Positions 1 to 6,297 of a stretch of DNA of 8,270 nucleotides are shown here, piece after piece; the stretch's first letter is position 1, and the number at the start of each line of letters is the position of its first letter. Below the pieces are notes generated by a model. It saw nothing but the letters and a program-made list of their open reading frames with translations. It did no database searches and was not told the DNA's origin. The position numbers and the translations under genes were made by a program. The DNA is from Claveliimonas sp963592205 (GTDB lineage: Bacteria; Bacillota; Clostridia; Lachnospirales; Lachnospiraceae), in NCBI GenBank assembly GCA_963592205.1, contig CAVAVU010000142.1:1-8270 (forward strand), read 5' to 3'.

Positions 1-2
1 AT

Positions 3-731
3 ATAGGATCACAATTTAATAATATTTTTACTAATTTGTCAACAGCTTTTTCAAGTGTCTTGACGCCAAGAACTACGATTATGGTTGCTAATAAAAGATC
101 TGATAATGAATTGACGGAACTTTTTATTAGAGTAGGGAGAATGCAGTATATTTTAATAGCTTTAGCTTTGTCTGGCTTTATAGTATTTGGAAAGGATTTT
201 ATAGAATTATGGGCCGGAGCAGATTATATTGAAGCGTATTATATCGCATTAGTAACGCTTATTCCTCTAACAATCCCACTTATTCAGAATACTGGTTATA
301 GTATTCTTCTGGCTGAAAACAAACATAAGTTTAGATCTATTGTTTATTTAATAATTGCAATTGCGAATATGATATCTACTTACGCAGTAGTGCCTTATTT
401 AGGGGGATTTGGAGCAGCGTTATGTTCTGGAATATCATACATTATAGGTCAAGGTATTATTATGAACATTTATTACTATAAAGTGATGAAAATAGGAATT
501 CCACAATTTTGGAAAAATATTGGGAAACTATCTATTATACCTGCTATAATGACAATAGTTGGACTGTATATACAAAGATTGACCGATGTAAATAGTTGGG
601 GGAAACTTTTTGTAGAAATTATTATATATACATTATGTTATTGTAGTCTGATGTATCTTATGTCGTTTAATACATATGAAAAAGAAGTTATTCGCATGCC
701 GATTGACAAACTTATAACAAGGCTGCGCTGA
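3..731 (+). CDS. Wzx-like polysaccharide flippase, C-terminal part (cut by window start)
   Basis: The reading frame is open from the first complete codon (position 3), so the gene starts upstream; the TTG at 36 is not a plausible start and has no ribosome binding site. The visible 242 residues are strongly hydrophobic. After a loop containing an LTPR..TIMVANKR stretch there are several membrane segments: around ILIALALSGFIVFG, the YYIALVTLIPLTIPL region, the IVYLIIAIANMISTY region, a Gly-rich GGFGAALCSGISYIIGQG segment, and two near the C-terminus. It ends with a short basic tail. This fits the MATE/MOP-superfamily oligosaccharide repeat-unit flippases (Wzx type), which move undecaprenyl-pyrophosphate-linked sugars across the membrane. 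That the next clear gene is an initiating phosphoglycosyl transferase supports a capsule/exopolysaccharide role. The DNA is very AT-rich, as is common for such cassettes. The family call is fairly secure; the transported glycan cannot be told. Confidence 0.82.
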   Translation: MGSQFNNIFTNLSTAFSSVLTPRTTIMVANKRSDNELTELFIRVGRMQYILIALALSGFIVFGKDFIELWAGADYIEAYYIALVTLIPLTIPLIQNTGYSILLAENKHKFRSIVYLIIAIANMISTYAVVPYLGGFGAALCSGISYIIGQGIIMNIYYYKVMKIGIPQFWKNIGKLSIIPAIMTIVGLYIQRLTDVNSWGKLFVEIIIYTLCYCSLMYLMSFNTYEKEVIRMPIDKLITRLR

Positions 732-1077
732 TATATGACTTTTTGATGAACATTCGAATAATCAATTCTTCGTATTAAGAAATAACATTTCAGGCCTTTC
801 GGGAATATCAAGGTATTATTTATTCTTGCCATTATAAGTATGTCGCAAAAGTCTCGATATAATATCGGCGTTTATACAGAAAATATTAAGAGTGAACCGG
901 TTAAAAAATATTGACTGTCCATTGTGCAAAACGCAGAACTGGTTTTCAATCACAGGAGAGTGTGCTGCGTATGGTTTGTCAAAAAGAGATTTCATAGAAA
1001 GTTTGATACGAATAAAGATTCAAACATCACAAATAAAGTATTTGATACATGGCACTGATAAAAGTTGGGAGGAAGTT
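732..1077. other. AT-rich intergenic gap, possible gene remnant
   Basis: This stretch of 346 bases separates the flippase stop from the best start of the sugar transferase and holds no convincing gene. The sugar transferase frame stays open leftwards to a GTG at 892. The extra 62 residues include a CPLC pair and a hydrophilic helix-like segment, match no part of the phosphoglycosyl transferase family that I know, and lack a good ribosome binding site. A 22-codon ORF starts at ATG 840 and is also unsupported. A TATAAT lies at 858-863 without a well-spaced -35 box. I see no clear terminator hairpin. It may be a leader/promoter region or the decayed remains of another polysaccharide gene. Confidence 0.4.
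1067..1073 (+). promoter_or_regulatory. Ribosome binding site deciding the sugar transferase start
   Basis: GGGAGGA lies five bases before ATG 1078, a near-ideal Shine-Dalgarno. The alternative upstream GTG at 892 has only a weak purine stretch very close to it. The protein beginning at 1078 also matches the usual N-terminus of this family (short basic start, then the membrane helix), so this site decides the start. Confidence 0.75.
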
Positions 1078-1713
1078 ATGTATAGAAATGAGATAAAACG
1101 TGTTATAGCGATTATTATGTCGCTATGTGGAATTGTTTGTCTATCGTGGCTGTATATTATACTTATTATTGCAATTAAAATTGACTCGTCTGGACCAGTG
1201 TTTTTTAAACAGAAACGAGTAGGAATACATAAAACATATTTTCAAATTTTAAAATTTCGAACTATGAGAACAGATACGCCTCATGATATGCCAACGCATA
1301 TGTTAGAGAATCCAGATCAGTATATCACGAAAGTAGGACGTTTTCTTCGAAAGACCTCACTGGATGAACTACCGCAGCTGTTTAATATTCTTGTTGGAGA
1401 TATGGCGGTTATAGGGCCGAGGCCTGCCCTCTGGAATCAAATTGATTTGATTGAAGAGCGTGATAAATATGGAGCAAATGGCGTTCGTCCTGGTCTGACA
1501 GGATGGGCGCAAATCCACGGCCGGGATGAATTGGAGATTTGTGTAAAGGCAAAGCTGGACGGCTATTATGTACAGCATATGAGCTTTTGGATGGATGTAA
1601 AATGCTTCTTTGGTACAATTGCCTCAGTTATCCGTAGCGAAGGCGTTGTGGAAGGTGGAACAGGAACGATTCATGCAAAAGGAGAAGCAGAACAAAAAGA
1701 TAACAGGAATTAA
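1078..1713 (+). CDS. Initiating sugar-1-phosphate transferase (phosphoglycosyl transferase, PF02397 type)
   Basis: This 211-aa enzyme should transfer a sugar-1-phosphate from a UDP-sugar to undecaprenyl phosphate, the first membrane step of a capsule/exopolysaccharide repeat unit. An N-terminal membrane helix spans residues about 8-35. It is followed by FKQKRVG (44-49 region), KFRTM (59-63), the catalytic SLDELPQ with Asp96-Glu97, GPRP (113-116) and RPGLTGWAQ (137-145), in the family order. The length matches the small monotopic class. Oddities: the Ser-Pro pair that breaks the membrane helix in PglC-type enzymes is Ser23-Trp24 here. The usual Gln-Ile-Asn-Gly-Arg is Gln-Ile-His-Gly-Arg. Two further positions that I expect to be Pro and Asp are Cys155 and Tyr163. 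The catalytic pair is intact, so it may still be active. The next gene follows after 15 bases, suggesting one transcript. The sugar specificity is unknown. Confidence 0.9.
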   Translation: MYRNEIKRVIAIIMSLCGIVCLSWLYIILIIAIKIDSSGPVFFKQKRVGIHKTYFQILKFRTMRTDTPHDMPTHMLENPDQYITKVGRFLRKTSLDELPQLFNILVGDMAVIGPRPALWNQIDLIEERDKYGANGVRPGLTGWAQIHGRDELEICVKAKLDGYYVQHMSFWMDVKCFFGTIASVIRSEGVVEGGTGTIHAKGEAEQKDNRN

Positions 1714-1728
1714 AACAGGAGCAACAAC

Positions 1729-2988
1729 ATGCAGCACACACAGCAATTATTTTTACAGGCGTTAAAAGCCGCATTGAAAAATGAACAGGTGGACTGGAAT
1801 GACAAGATCGACGCGCAGGAATGGATGGAACTGTTTCAGATGGCTCAGGTGCATCAGATTCTTCCGATGATCTACGAGGCAGTGTATCGGTGTCCGGCTG
1901 CGCAGGAAGCGGATCCGCAGATCATGGGGCCGGCGAAGGCGCAGATGGTGCGCACGGTGATCATGCAGACGCAGAAGACGGGAGAATTTGTGCCGCTTTA
2001 CAGATATTTGTGTAGTGAGGGAATCCGTCCACTGGTGGTGAAAGGAATCATTTGCAGGAACATTTATCCGAATCCGGATTACCGGATATCCGGGGATGAG
2101 GATCTGCTGATTAGGCCGGAGGATTTCAGAAGGTGCCATGAGCGGTTGATTTCTTATGGAATGCAGGTGTCGGAGCGGGAGATGAGCGTGGAGGAGCTGG
2201 AAGGGCTCTATGAGGTGCCGTATGGGAAGAAAGGAAGTCTGATCTACATAGAGCTTCACAAGAGCTTGTTTCCACCGGAGTCAGAGGCTTATGGGGATAT
2301 GAACCGATTCTTTGCGGATGTTCAGGAAGATGCAATTGAGATCAATATTGACGGTGTGGATATTCGGACAATGGGATATACGGATCATCTGTTTTATTTG
2401 ATCTGTCATTCATTTAAGCATTTTCTGCATAGCGGATTTGGTATTCGCCAGGTGTGCGATATTATCTTATTTGCCAATGAATATGGGGCAGCGGTCGACT
2501 GGGAGAAGATCCTGGAGCAGTGCAGAGAGATTCATGCAGAGCTGTTTGCGGCGGCACTGTTTCGCATCGGCGAGAAGTATCTGACCTTTGATATGGAACG
2601 CGCGCATTATCCGGAATCATGGCAGGATATTCGGGTGGACGAGACGGATATGTTGATGGATCTTCTGGACAGTGGGATCTACGGTAATGCGAATATGAGC
2701 CGGAAGCATAGCAGTAATATGACTTTGGATGCAGTGGCAGCAGATAAAAGCGGAAAGAAGATTAGCAATACCGTATGGAAGTCATTGTTCCCATCAGCGA
2801 AAAAACTGGAGGGACGGTATCCATATCTGAAGAAATATCCGATACTTCTTCCGGTGGCATGGGCAGACAGAATTTTAAAATATCGGAAAGAGACATCAGT
2901 TGTTAGTGGAAATGATGCGGCAGAATCGGTGAAGATCGGCAACCAGCGGATCGAACTTCTGAAAAAGTACGGAATTATTAAGAAATAA
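1729..2988 (+). CDS. Nucleotidyltransferase-family protein (PF14907-like), 419 aa
   Basis: The start has a good ribosome binding site (AGGAG at 1717-1721, seven bases before the ATG). An N-terminal helical region (1-100) leads into a pol-beta-type nucleotidyltransferase core: VVKG near 103-106, then the signature around RISGDEDLL (119-127) with Asp123 and Asp125 as likely metal ligands. An IELH motif follows at 174-177. A helical segment at about 225-245 contains His227, Lys230-His231, Arg240 and Asp244 in the family pattern. The C-terminal part has the RYPYLKKYP..LPVAW element (about residues 365-380) and an ending (IGNQRIELLKKYGI) that I associate with the Lachnospiraceae members. The family is uncharacterised; relatives occur in lasso-peptide loci and beside polysaccharide genes, so AMP/NMP transfer to a peptide, protein or small molecule is possible. 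No substrate can be named. It follows the sugar transferase by 15 bases, probably in the same operon, but base composition is more GC-rich than the flippase. Confidence 0.8.
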   Translation: MQHTQQLFLQALKAALKNEQVDWNDKIDAQEWMELFQMAQVHQILPMIYEAVYRCPAAQEADPQIMGPAKAQMVRTVIMQTQKTGEFVPLYRYLCSEGIRPLVVKGIICRNIYPNPDYRISGDEDLLIRPEDFRRCHERLISYGMQVSEREMSVEELEGLYEVPYGKKGSLIYIELHKSLFPPESEAYGDMNRFFADVQEDAIEINIDGVDIRTMGYTDHLFYLICHSFKHFLHSGFGIRQVCDIILFANEYGAAVDWEKILEQCREIHAELFAAALFRIGEKYLTFDMERAHYPESWQDIRVDETDMLMDLLDSGIYGNANMSRKHSSNMTLDAVAADKSGKKISNTVWKSLFPSAKKLEGRYPYLKKYPILLPVAWADRILKYRKETSVVSGNDAAESVKIGNQRIELLKKYGIIKK

Positions 2989-3015
2989 TGTTGAATTACA
3001 TAAATTCCTGATGAC

Positions 3016-3045
3016 TTGGCAGGCATACATATGTTAAAATATTAT
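3016..3045 (+). promoter_or_regulatory. Probable promoter of the repeat surface protein
   Basis: TTGGCA (3016-3021) and TATTAT (3040-3045) are spaced by 18 bases. An overlapping alternative is an extended -10, TGtTAAAAT (3032-3040), with a poor -35. The next gene starts at 3094 behind a strong ribosome binding site (AGAGGAAAGG, 3077-3086). No terminator is visible after the preceding gene, so readthrough from 2988 is also possible. Confidence 0.5.
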
Positions 3046-3052
3046 GGTATGC
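3023..3052. repeat. Inverted repeat bracketing the -10 region, candidate operator
   Basis: GCATAC (3023-3028) is mirrored by GTATGC (3047-3052), 18 bases apart, and the putative -10 boxes sit between the arms. The arms are six perfect base pairs. The position suggests a repressor or activator site rather than a terminator, since no T-run follows. It is short enough to be chance. Confidence 0.35.
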
Positions 3053-3093
3053 TTCTTCGTATATAAGGAAGAGTCAAGAGGAAAGGAATACAT

Positions 3094-5841
3094 ATGAAAA
3101 GAAAGAAATGCAAACAGTTGCTGGCTGCGGCATTGACAGCGACCATGTTGGTGCAGCCGATAGGCGCACAGGTGGTATACGCATCAGAGAATGCAGACGC
3201 GGCACAGCAGGAACAGGTAACAGACCAGGAGGTAGTAACCGAAGCGGAAGTTGATGCGGCTGAGGTAGACGAAGCAAATGGGGCAGCAGTAACTGCAGTG
3301 GAAGCAGATGAAGCGGTTACACCGACACTTCAGAATGGAACGGCAATCATTCCGGCGGATGCGACATTGGATCAGGTGAAGGAGATTCTTGGCAAGGCAT
3401 TGGTTGTGAATGCAGATCAGGTGGATCTGAACAGCCTGGAGTGGGAGTATGAATGCGAAGGCAAGAACGGACTGCTGAAGAATACAGCCTGGGGAAGTAT
3501 TGAAGGATTTACAAGTGAGACCGGAAAGTTTATTAAGACAACATATACACATCCTTCTCTGGCATCAAATGGTGATGGCGATTATCAGGTTCGCCTGAAG
3601 GGAACAACGACAGCAGTAACTTTGACAAAAGCTCAGAAACTGGCTTCAGCTATATCAGTAAAAGCTGCTGCTGATGTCAATCTGATCTACAGCGAAGATG
3701 GCAGCATTGATTACGATGCAGTACGTCAGAATATTTTCGATGCAGTCGTAGAATCTACAACTCCGGAGCTGACAATTGCTGATGTAACGATTGAATATTA
3801 TGCAACGGCGACAACGGGCGCAGTAGGCAGCCTTGGAAAAGCATGGGTGGCAATCGAAGGCGCTAAGGTTAATGGTCTGACTTACCCGGCAATGGGAACA
3901 GGATCTCAGCAGATCAGAATTTCCTATGCGGGAACGGATACATATTTTGCAGCAAGTGCGGAAACAACTGTTAATGTTGGTATCGGTAAAGAACAGTCAG
4001 AGATCGTGCTGAAGCCGGAACAGACGGTAACACTCGTGTATAACGATGATCTTACAGTTGATTACGCAGCAGTAAAAGCAGCGATCATGGATCAGGTAGT
4101 AGATATCGAGAACAGTCGTCCGGAAGGTCTGACCATGGATAACCTGACGATTGAATATTACGCAACAGCGACAACAGGAGCAGTAGGAAGCCTTGGAAAA
4201 GCGTGGGCACCGATCGAAGGTGGCAAGGTTAATGGACTGACTTATCCTGGAATTCCGGAAGGAACACAGAAGATCCGAGTGTCTTATGCAGGAGACAGAG
4301 AGAATACTGCGGCATCTGCAGAGATGGATATCACTGTAAAGGATCGCGAGCAGTCAGCATTTAACCTGAACGAACTGGCTGAGGGCGCAACATCTTATGA
4401 AGTTCCGATGGCATTTAACGATGATCAGACATATGATTACGATGCCACAGCAAAAGCAATCTACAGTGCAGTTGTAGCATCCACAGTTCCTGAGGATCTG
4501 GCAGCGGACGATGTGACAGTCAGATACAATGCAGGAACAGATCTGATCAAGAACTGGCAGCCACTTAATTCATCAGACTGGACAAGCACATTTACCAAGT
4601 TTGGACCTGGTGAATGGACGATTCAGTTCTCATGGGCTGGTAATAAAGAGTACAAAGGTACAACAGCAGAAGTTAAAGTTAATGTAACAGACAATCGTCT
4701 TGCAAGTGCAGTTGTGTGCAAGGAAGGTGCATCATTTACTTATAATATGGATGCTGCTGTCATGAAGCAGGCAATTCTTGACAATGTGATTGACTGGGAG
4801 AACAGTACACTTCCTGCAAAGGATACACTGACTGCTGACAACTTTACATTAGAATATTATGGAAGCAATACACTTCCGGGAGATATTGACGGTGGAGTAA
4901 AACAGTGGGCACCGATCGAAGGTGGTACAGTTACACTTCTGACTTACGCACAGATGGGAGCAGGAGAGCAGCGGATCCGTGTTACTTATAAAGGTAATGC
5001 AGAATACCGTCCATCAGCACAGACAGAGAGTACAGTAACGGTAAATAAAGCGAAAGTAAAAGTAAGCATTAAGTCTGCTAATATTTATGCAGATGGCACA
5101 TTGCCGGAAGACTTCATCACCATGAATCCGGCAGATAAGTTTGACGTATATACGATCTACGGCGGAATGACAAGCAATGTTAATCTGTCAATTTATCTGG
5201 ATCTTCCGGACAAATATACAAACAGTGCAGTGCTGAAGCTGTTAGATCCGGTTGTAGAGAAGCTTTACGGTAAGACATTTACACAGATGATCAATGATGG
5301 AATGACAGTCGGAGAACTGCGAGAGCTGCTCAGCACACAGGAACTGTTAGACCTGCTTGAGAAGCTTCATATTGATACAGGTACATTTGGACAGATCCTG
5401 ACCGTGATCAATAAGATGCCATCGATTGCAGATTCTGTAAGAGTGTCATTTGGTACACCGAACCGTGCAGGCCTCTATGCAGTAACAGCAGTTACAGATA
5501 ATAAGAACTACGAGACCGGTGTAGGAGTGGGAACACTTCTGGTGAAGATGCGTTCAAAGGGTGTGAAGCTTAACTGGAATCAGAGATTTGTGGATGGCAA
5601 GATTACTGCAGAAGAAGCAAAGAACTTTGATTTTAAGGCAACACTTTCCTTCGACGGAGATGTATCAATCTCACAGGATAACGTACATTATCTGTATTCG
5701 GGATTTACAAGTAAGTGGAAGATCTATTCCAGCACAACAACTCCTCCGACAGAGCCGGGAAGTTATGTGATGACAGTCGTGACACTTGGCGGCAATTATC
5801 AGGCAGCACCGATCACACGAGGATTTAAGATTACAAGATAA
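3094..5841 (+). CDS. Secreted multi-repeat Ig-like surface protein, 915 aa
   Basis: The start has a strong ribosome binding site. A classical signal peptide (basic MKRKKCK, hydrophobic LLAAALTATMLV, likely cleavage after VYA at residue 30) shows export. Residues 31-75 are an acidic, Ala/Glu/Val-rich linker. Five related units of about 115 aa follow (about 78-180, 183-297, 301-416, 419-533, 537-651). Each has a helix-like DYDAV..I...VV segment, a strand ending in EYY or similar, a W..IEG turn and a closing (I/V)(R/Q)(I/V/F)(S/T)(Y/W)(A/K)G strand with a TV.V end, as in bacterial Ig-like domains. The C-terminal part (652-819) is a beta module with a helical Leu-rich insert (about 711-777), then a last module (820-915). 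There is no LPXTG, S-layer domain, lipobox or C-terminal membrane helix, so attachment is unexplained. It is probably a monocistronic gene with its own promoter and terminator. The role may be adhesion or cell-surface structure; no specific family is recognised. Confidence 0.85.
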   Translation: MKRKKCKQLLAAALTATMLVQPIGAQVVYASENADAAQQEQVTDQEVVTEAEVDAAEVDEANGAAVTAVEADEAVTPTLQNGTAIIPADATLDQVKEILGKALVVNADQVDLNSLEWEYECEGKNGLLKNTAWGSIEGFTSETGKFIKTTYTHPSLASNGDGDYQVRLKGTTTAVTLTKAQKLASAISVKAAADVNLIYSEDGSIDYDAVRQNIFDAVVESTTPELTIADVTIEYYATATTGAVGSLGKAWVAIEGAKVNGLTYPAMGTGSQQIRISYAGTDTYFAASAETTVNVGIGKEQSEIVLKPEQTVTLVYNDDLTVDYAAVKAAIMDQVVDIENSRPEGLTMDNLTIEYYATATTGAVGSLGKAWAPIEGGKVNGLTYPGIPEGTQKIRVSYAGDRENTAASAEMDITVKDREQSAFNLNELAEGATSYEVPMAFNDDQTYDYDATAKAIYSAVVASTVPEDLAADDVTVRYNAGTDLIKNWQPLNSSDWTSTFTKFGPGEWTIQFSWAGNKEYKGTTAEVKVNVTDNRLASAVVCKEGASFTYNMDAAVMKQAILDNVIDWENSTLPAKDTLTADNFTLEYYGSNTLPGDIDGGVKQWAPIEGGTVTLLTYAQMGAGEQRIRVTYKGNAEYRPSAQTESTVTVNKAKVKVSIKSANIYADGTLPEDFITMNPADKFDVYTIYGGMTSNVNLSIYLDLPDKYTNSAVLKLLDPVVEKLYGKTFTQMINDGMTVGELRELLSTQELLDLLEKLHIDTGTFGQILTVINKMPSIADSVRVSFGTPNRAGLYAVTAVTDNKNYETGVGVGTLLVKMRSKGVKLNWNQRFVDGKITAEEAKNFDFKATLSFDGDVSISQDNVHYLYSGFTSKWKIYSSTTTPPTEPGSYVMTVVTLGGNYQAAPITRGFKITR
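3325..5046 (+). repeat. Five tandem protein-coding repeats of about 345 bases
   Basis: Units are at about 3325-3633, 3640-3984, 3994-4341, 4348-4692 and 4702-5046. Units two and three are closest: a 20-residue block (residues 232-251 and 352-371) is identical, and the DNA over 3787-3847 and 4147-4207 differs at only six of 61 bases, all silent. Unit one is the most diverged; unit four lacks the central block and unit five keeps part of it. This points to stepwise duplication within the gene. Confidence 0.75.
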
Positions 5842-5852
5842 CATTATGTGGT

Positions 5853-5880
5853 AACCCCCAGACTAAGGCCTGGGGGTTTT
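5853..5880 (+). terminator. Strong intrinsic terminator after the surface protein gene
   Basis: AACCCCCAG (5853-5861) pairs perfectly with CTGGGGGTT (5870-5878) around an eight-base loop and is followed by a short T-run. It lies 11 bases after the stop codon, isolating the surface protein transcript from the next gene. Confidence 0.93.
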
Positions 5881-5918
5881 GTAGTCATAAAAGGTGGCAG
5901 GACTGTACAGATTATGGA

Positions 5919-5947
5919 TTGTAATAAAGACACAATTAAGATATAAT
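5919..5947 (+). promoter_or_regulatory. Promoter of the PqqD-like / STAND operon
   Basis: TTGTAA (5919-5924) and a perfect TATAAT (5942-5947) are separated by 17 bases, a canonical vegetative spacing. Transcription should start near 5953-5955, giving a leader of about 45 bases to ATG 5998. It sits just after an intrinsic terminator, so it is probably the main source of transcription for the downstream pair. Confidence 0.75.
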
Positions 5948-5970
5948 ATTCACGTGAAAACACAATTAAG
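5927..5970 (+). repeat. Two direct repeats 30 bp apart in the promoter
   Basis: ACACAATTAAG occurs at 5930-5940 and again at 5960-5970; extended leftwards to 14 bases the copies match at 13. The first fills the spacer between -35 and -10, the second lies just after the expected start of transcription. A 30-bp spacing is close to three helical turns, placing both on one DNA face, as expected for binding by a regulator dimer or multimer. Confidence 0.7.
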
Positions 5971-5982
5971 TGAAATATTATA
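5942..5982. repeat. Inverted repeat over the -10 box, candidate operator
   Basis: TATAATATTCAC (5942-5953) is mirrored by GTGAAATATTATA (5970-5982) with one extra A, around a 16-base centre. The left arm includes the -10 box and the right arm lies in the leader. If transcription starts near 5954 the left arm is not in the RNA, so this is more likely a DNA-level operator than an RNA hairpin. AT-richness lowers its significance. Confidence 0.5.
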
Positions 5983-5997
5983 CAAGGAACGATAGAG

Positions 5998-6297
5998 ATG
6001 AAGGTTGATAAGGAATTTGTACTTCGGGAGATTGCCGGAGATTATATTATTATACCGACAGGAAAGACTGTGCTGGAATTTAACGGTTTGATCACGGTGA
6101 ATGAAGTCGGTGTATCCATCTGGAACATGCTTCAGAAGGAGGTTACATTTGATGAACTGGTGAAGGGGATCCTGGATGAGTATGAAGTAGAAGAGTCGGT
6201 GGCAAGAGAGGATATACGGGAATTTCTGGATACGCTGATTGCCGGAGGTATCCTGGAAGCGGATGATGAAGAGAAAGATGAGGAGCGGAATGCGTAG
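5998..6297 (+). CDS. PqqD-family (RRE-fold) small protein, 99 aa
   Basis: A ribosome binding site AAGGA (5984-5988) stands nine bases before the ATG. The protein follows the PqqD pattern: the opening strands FVLREIAGDYIIIPTG (7-22), a hydrophobic strand, then N35-EVG and IW..L at 41-45, TFDELVKGILDEYEV (50-64), and a final helix leading to FLDTLIAGGIL (76-86). The last residues are an acidic tail. PqqD proteins are winged-helix RiPP recognition elements that present a precursor peptide to a modifying enzyme. Stand-alone members are common in Clostridia with unknown roles, so peptide binding is inferred from the fold only. No precursor peptide, radical SAM enzyme, protease or kinase is visible. 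Its last eight bases overlap the next gene, implying translational coupling with a MalT-like regulator. The promoter region carries repeats that suggest regulation. Confidence 0.85.
   Translation: MKVDKEFVLREIAGDYIIIPTGKTVLEFNGLITVNEVGVSIWNMLQKEVTFDELVKGILDEYEVEESVAREDIREFLDTLIAGGILEADDEEKDEERNA

Noticed and set aside
840..908. 22-codon ORF starting at ATG 840
   Set aside because: No ribosome binding site, no recognisable feature, AT-rich context where such ORFs arise by chance.
892..1077. GTG start at 892 for a 273-aa sugar transferase
   Set aside because: Weak ribosome binding site and residues unlike the family; ATG 1078 has an excellent site and the family's usual N-terminus.
3031..3066. 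Possible 11-codon leader peptide upstream of the surface protein
   Set aside because: It overlaps the putative -10 region, so it would not be transcribed from that promoter, and has no ribosome binding site.
3184..3552. Cys-rich minus-strand ORF opposite the surface protein gene
   Set aside because: Cys arises from antisense of GCA-rich Ala codons in the acidic linker; no start signal or promoter.
3640..5046. CRISPR-like array
   Set aside because: The regular repeats are about 345 bases, in frame and protein-coding, with no short repeat-spacer structure.
5951..5956. CACGTG palindrome as a separate regulatory box
   Set aside because: A six-base palindrome is common by chance and is already part of the larger inverted repeat region.
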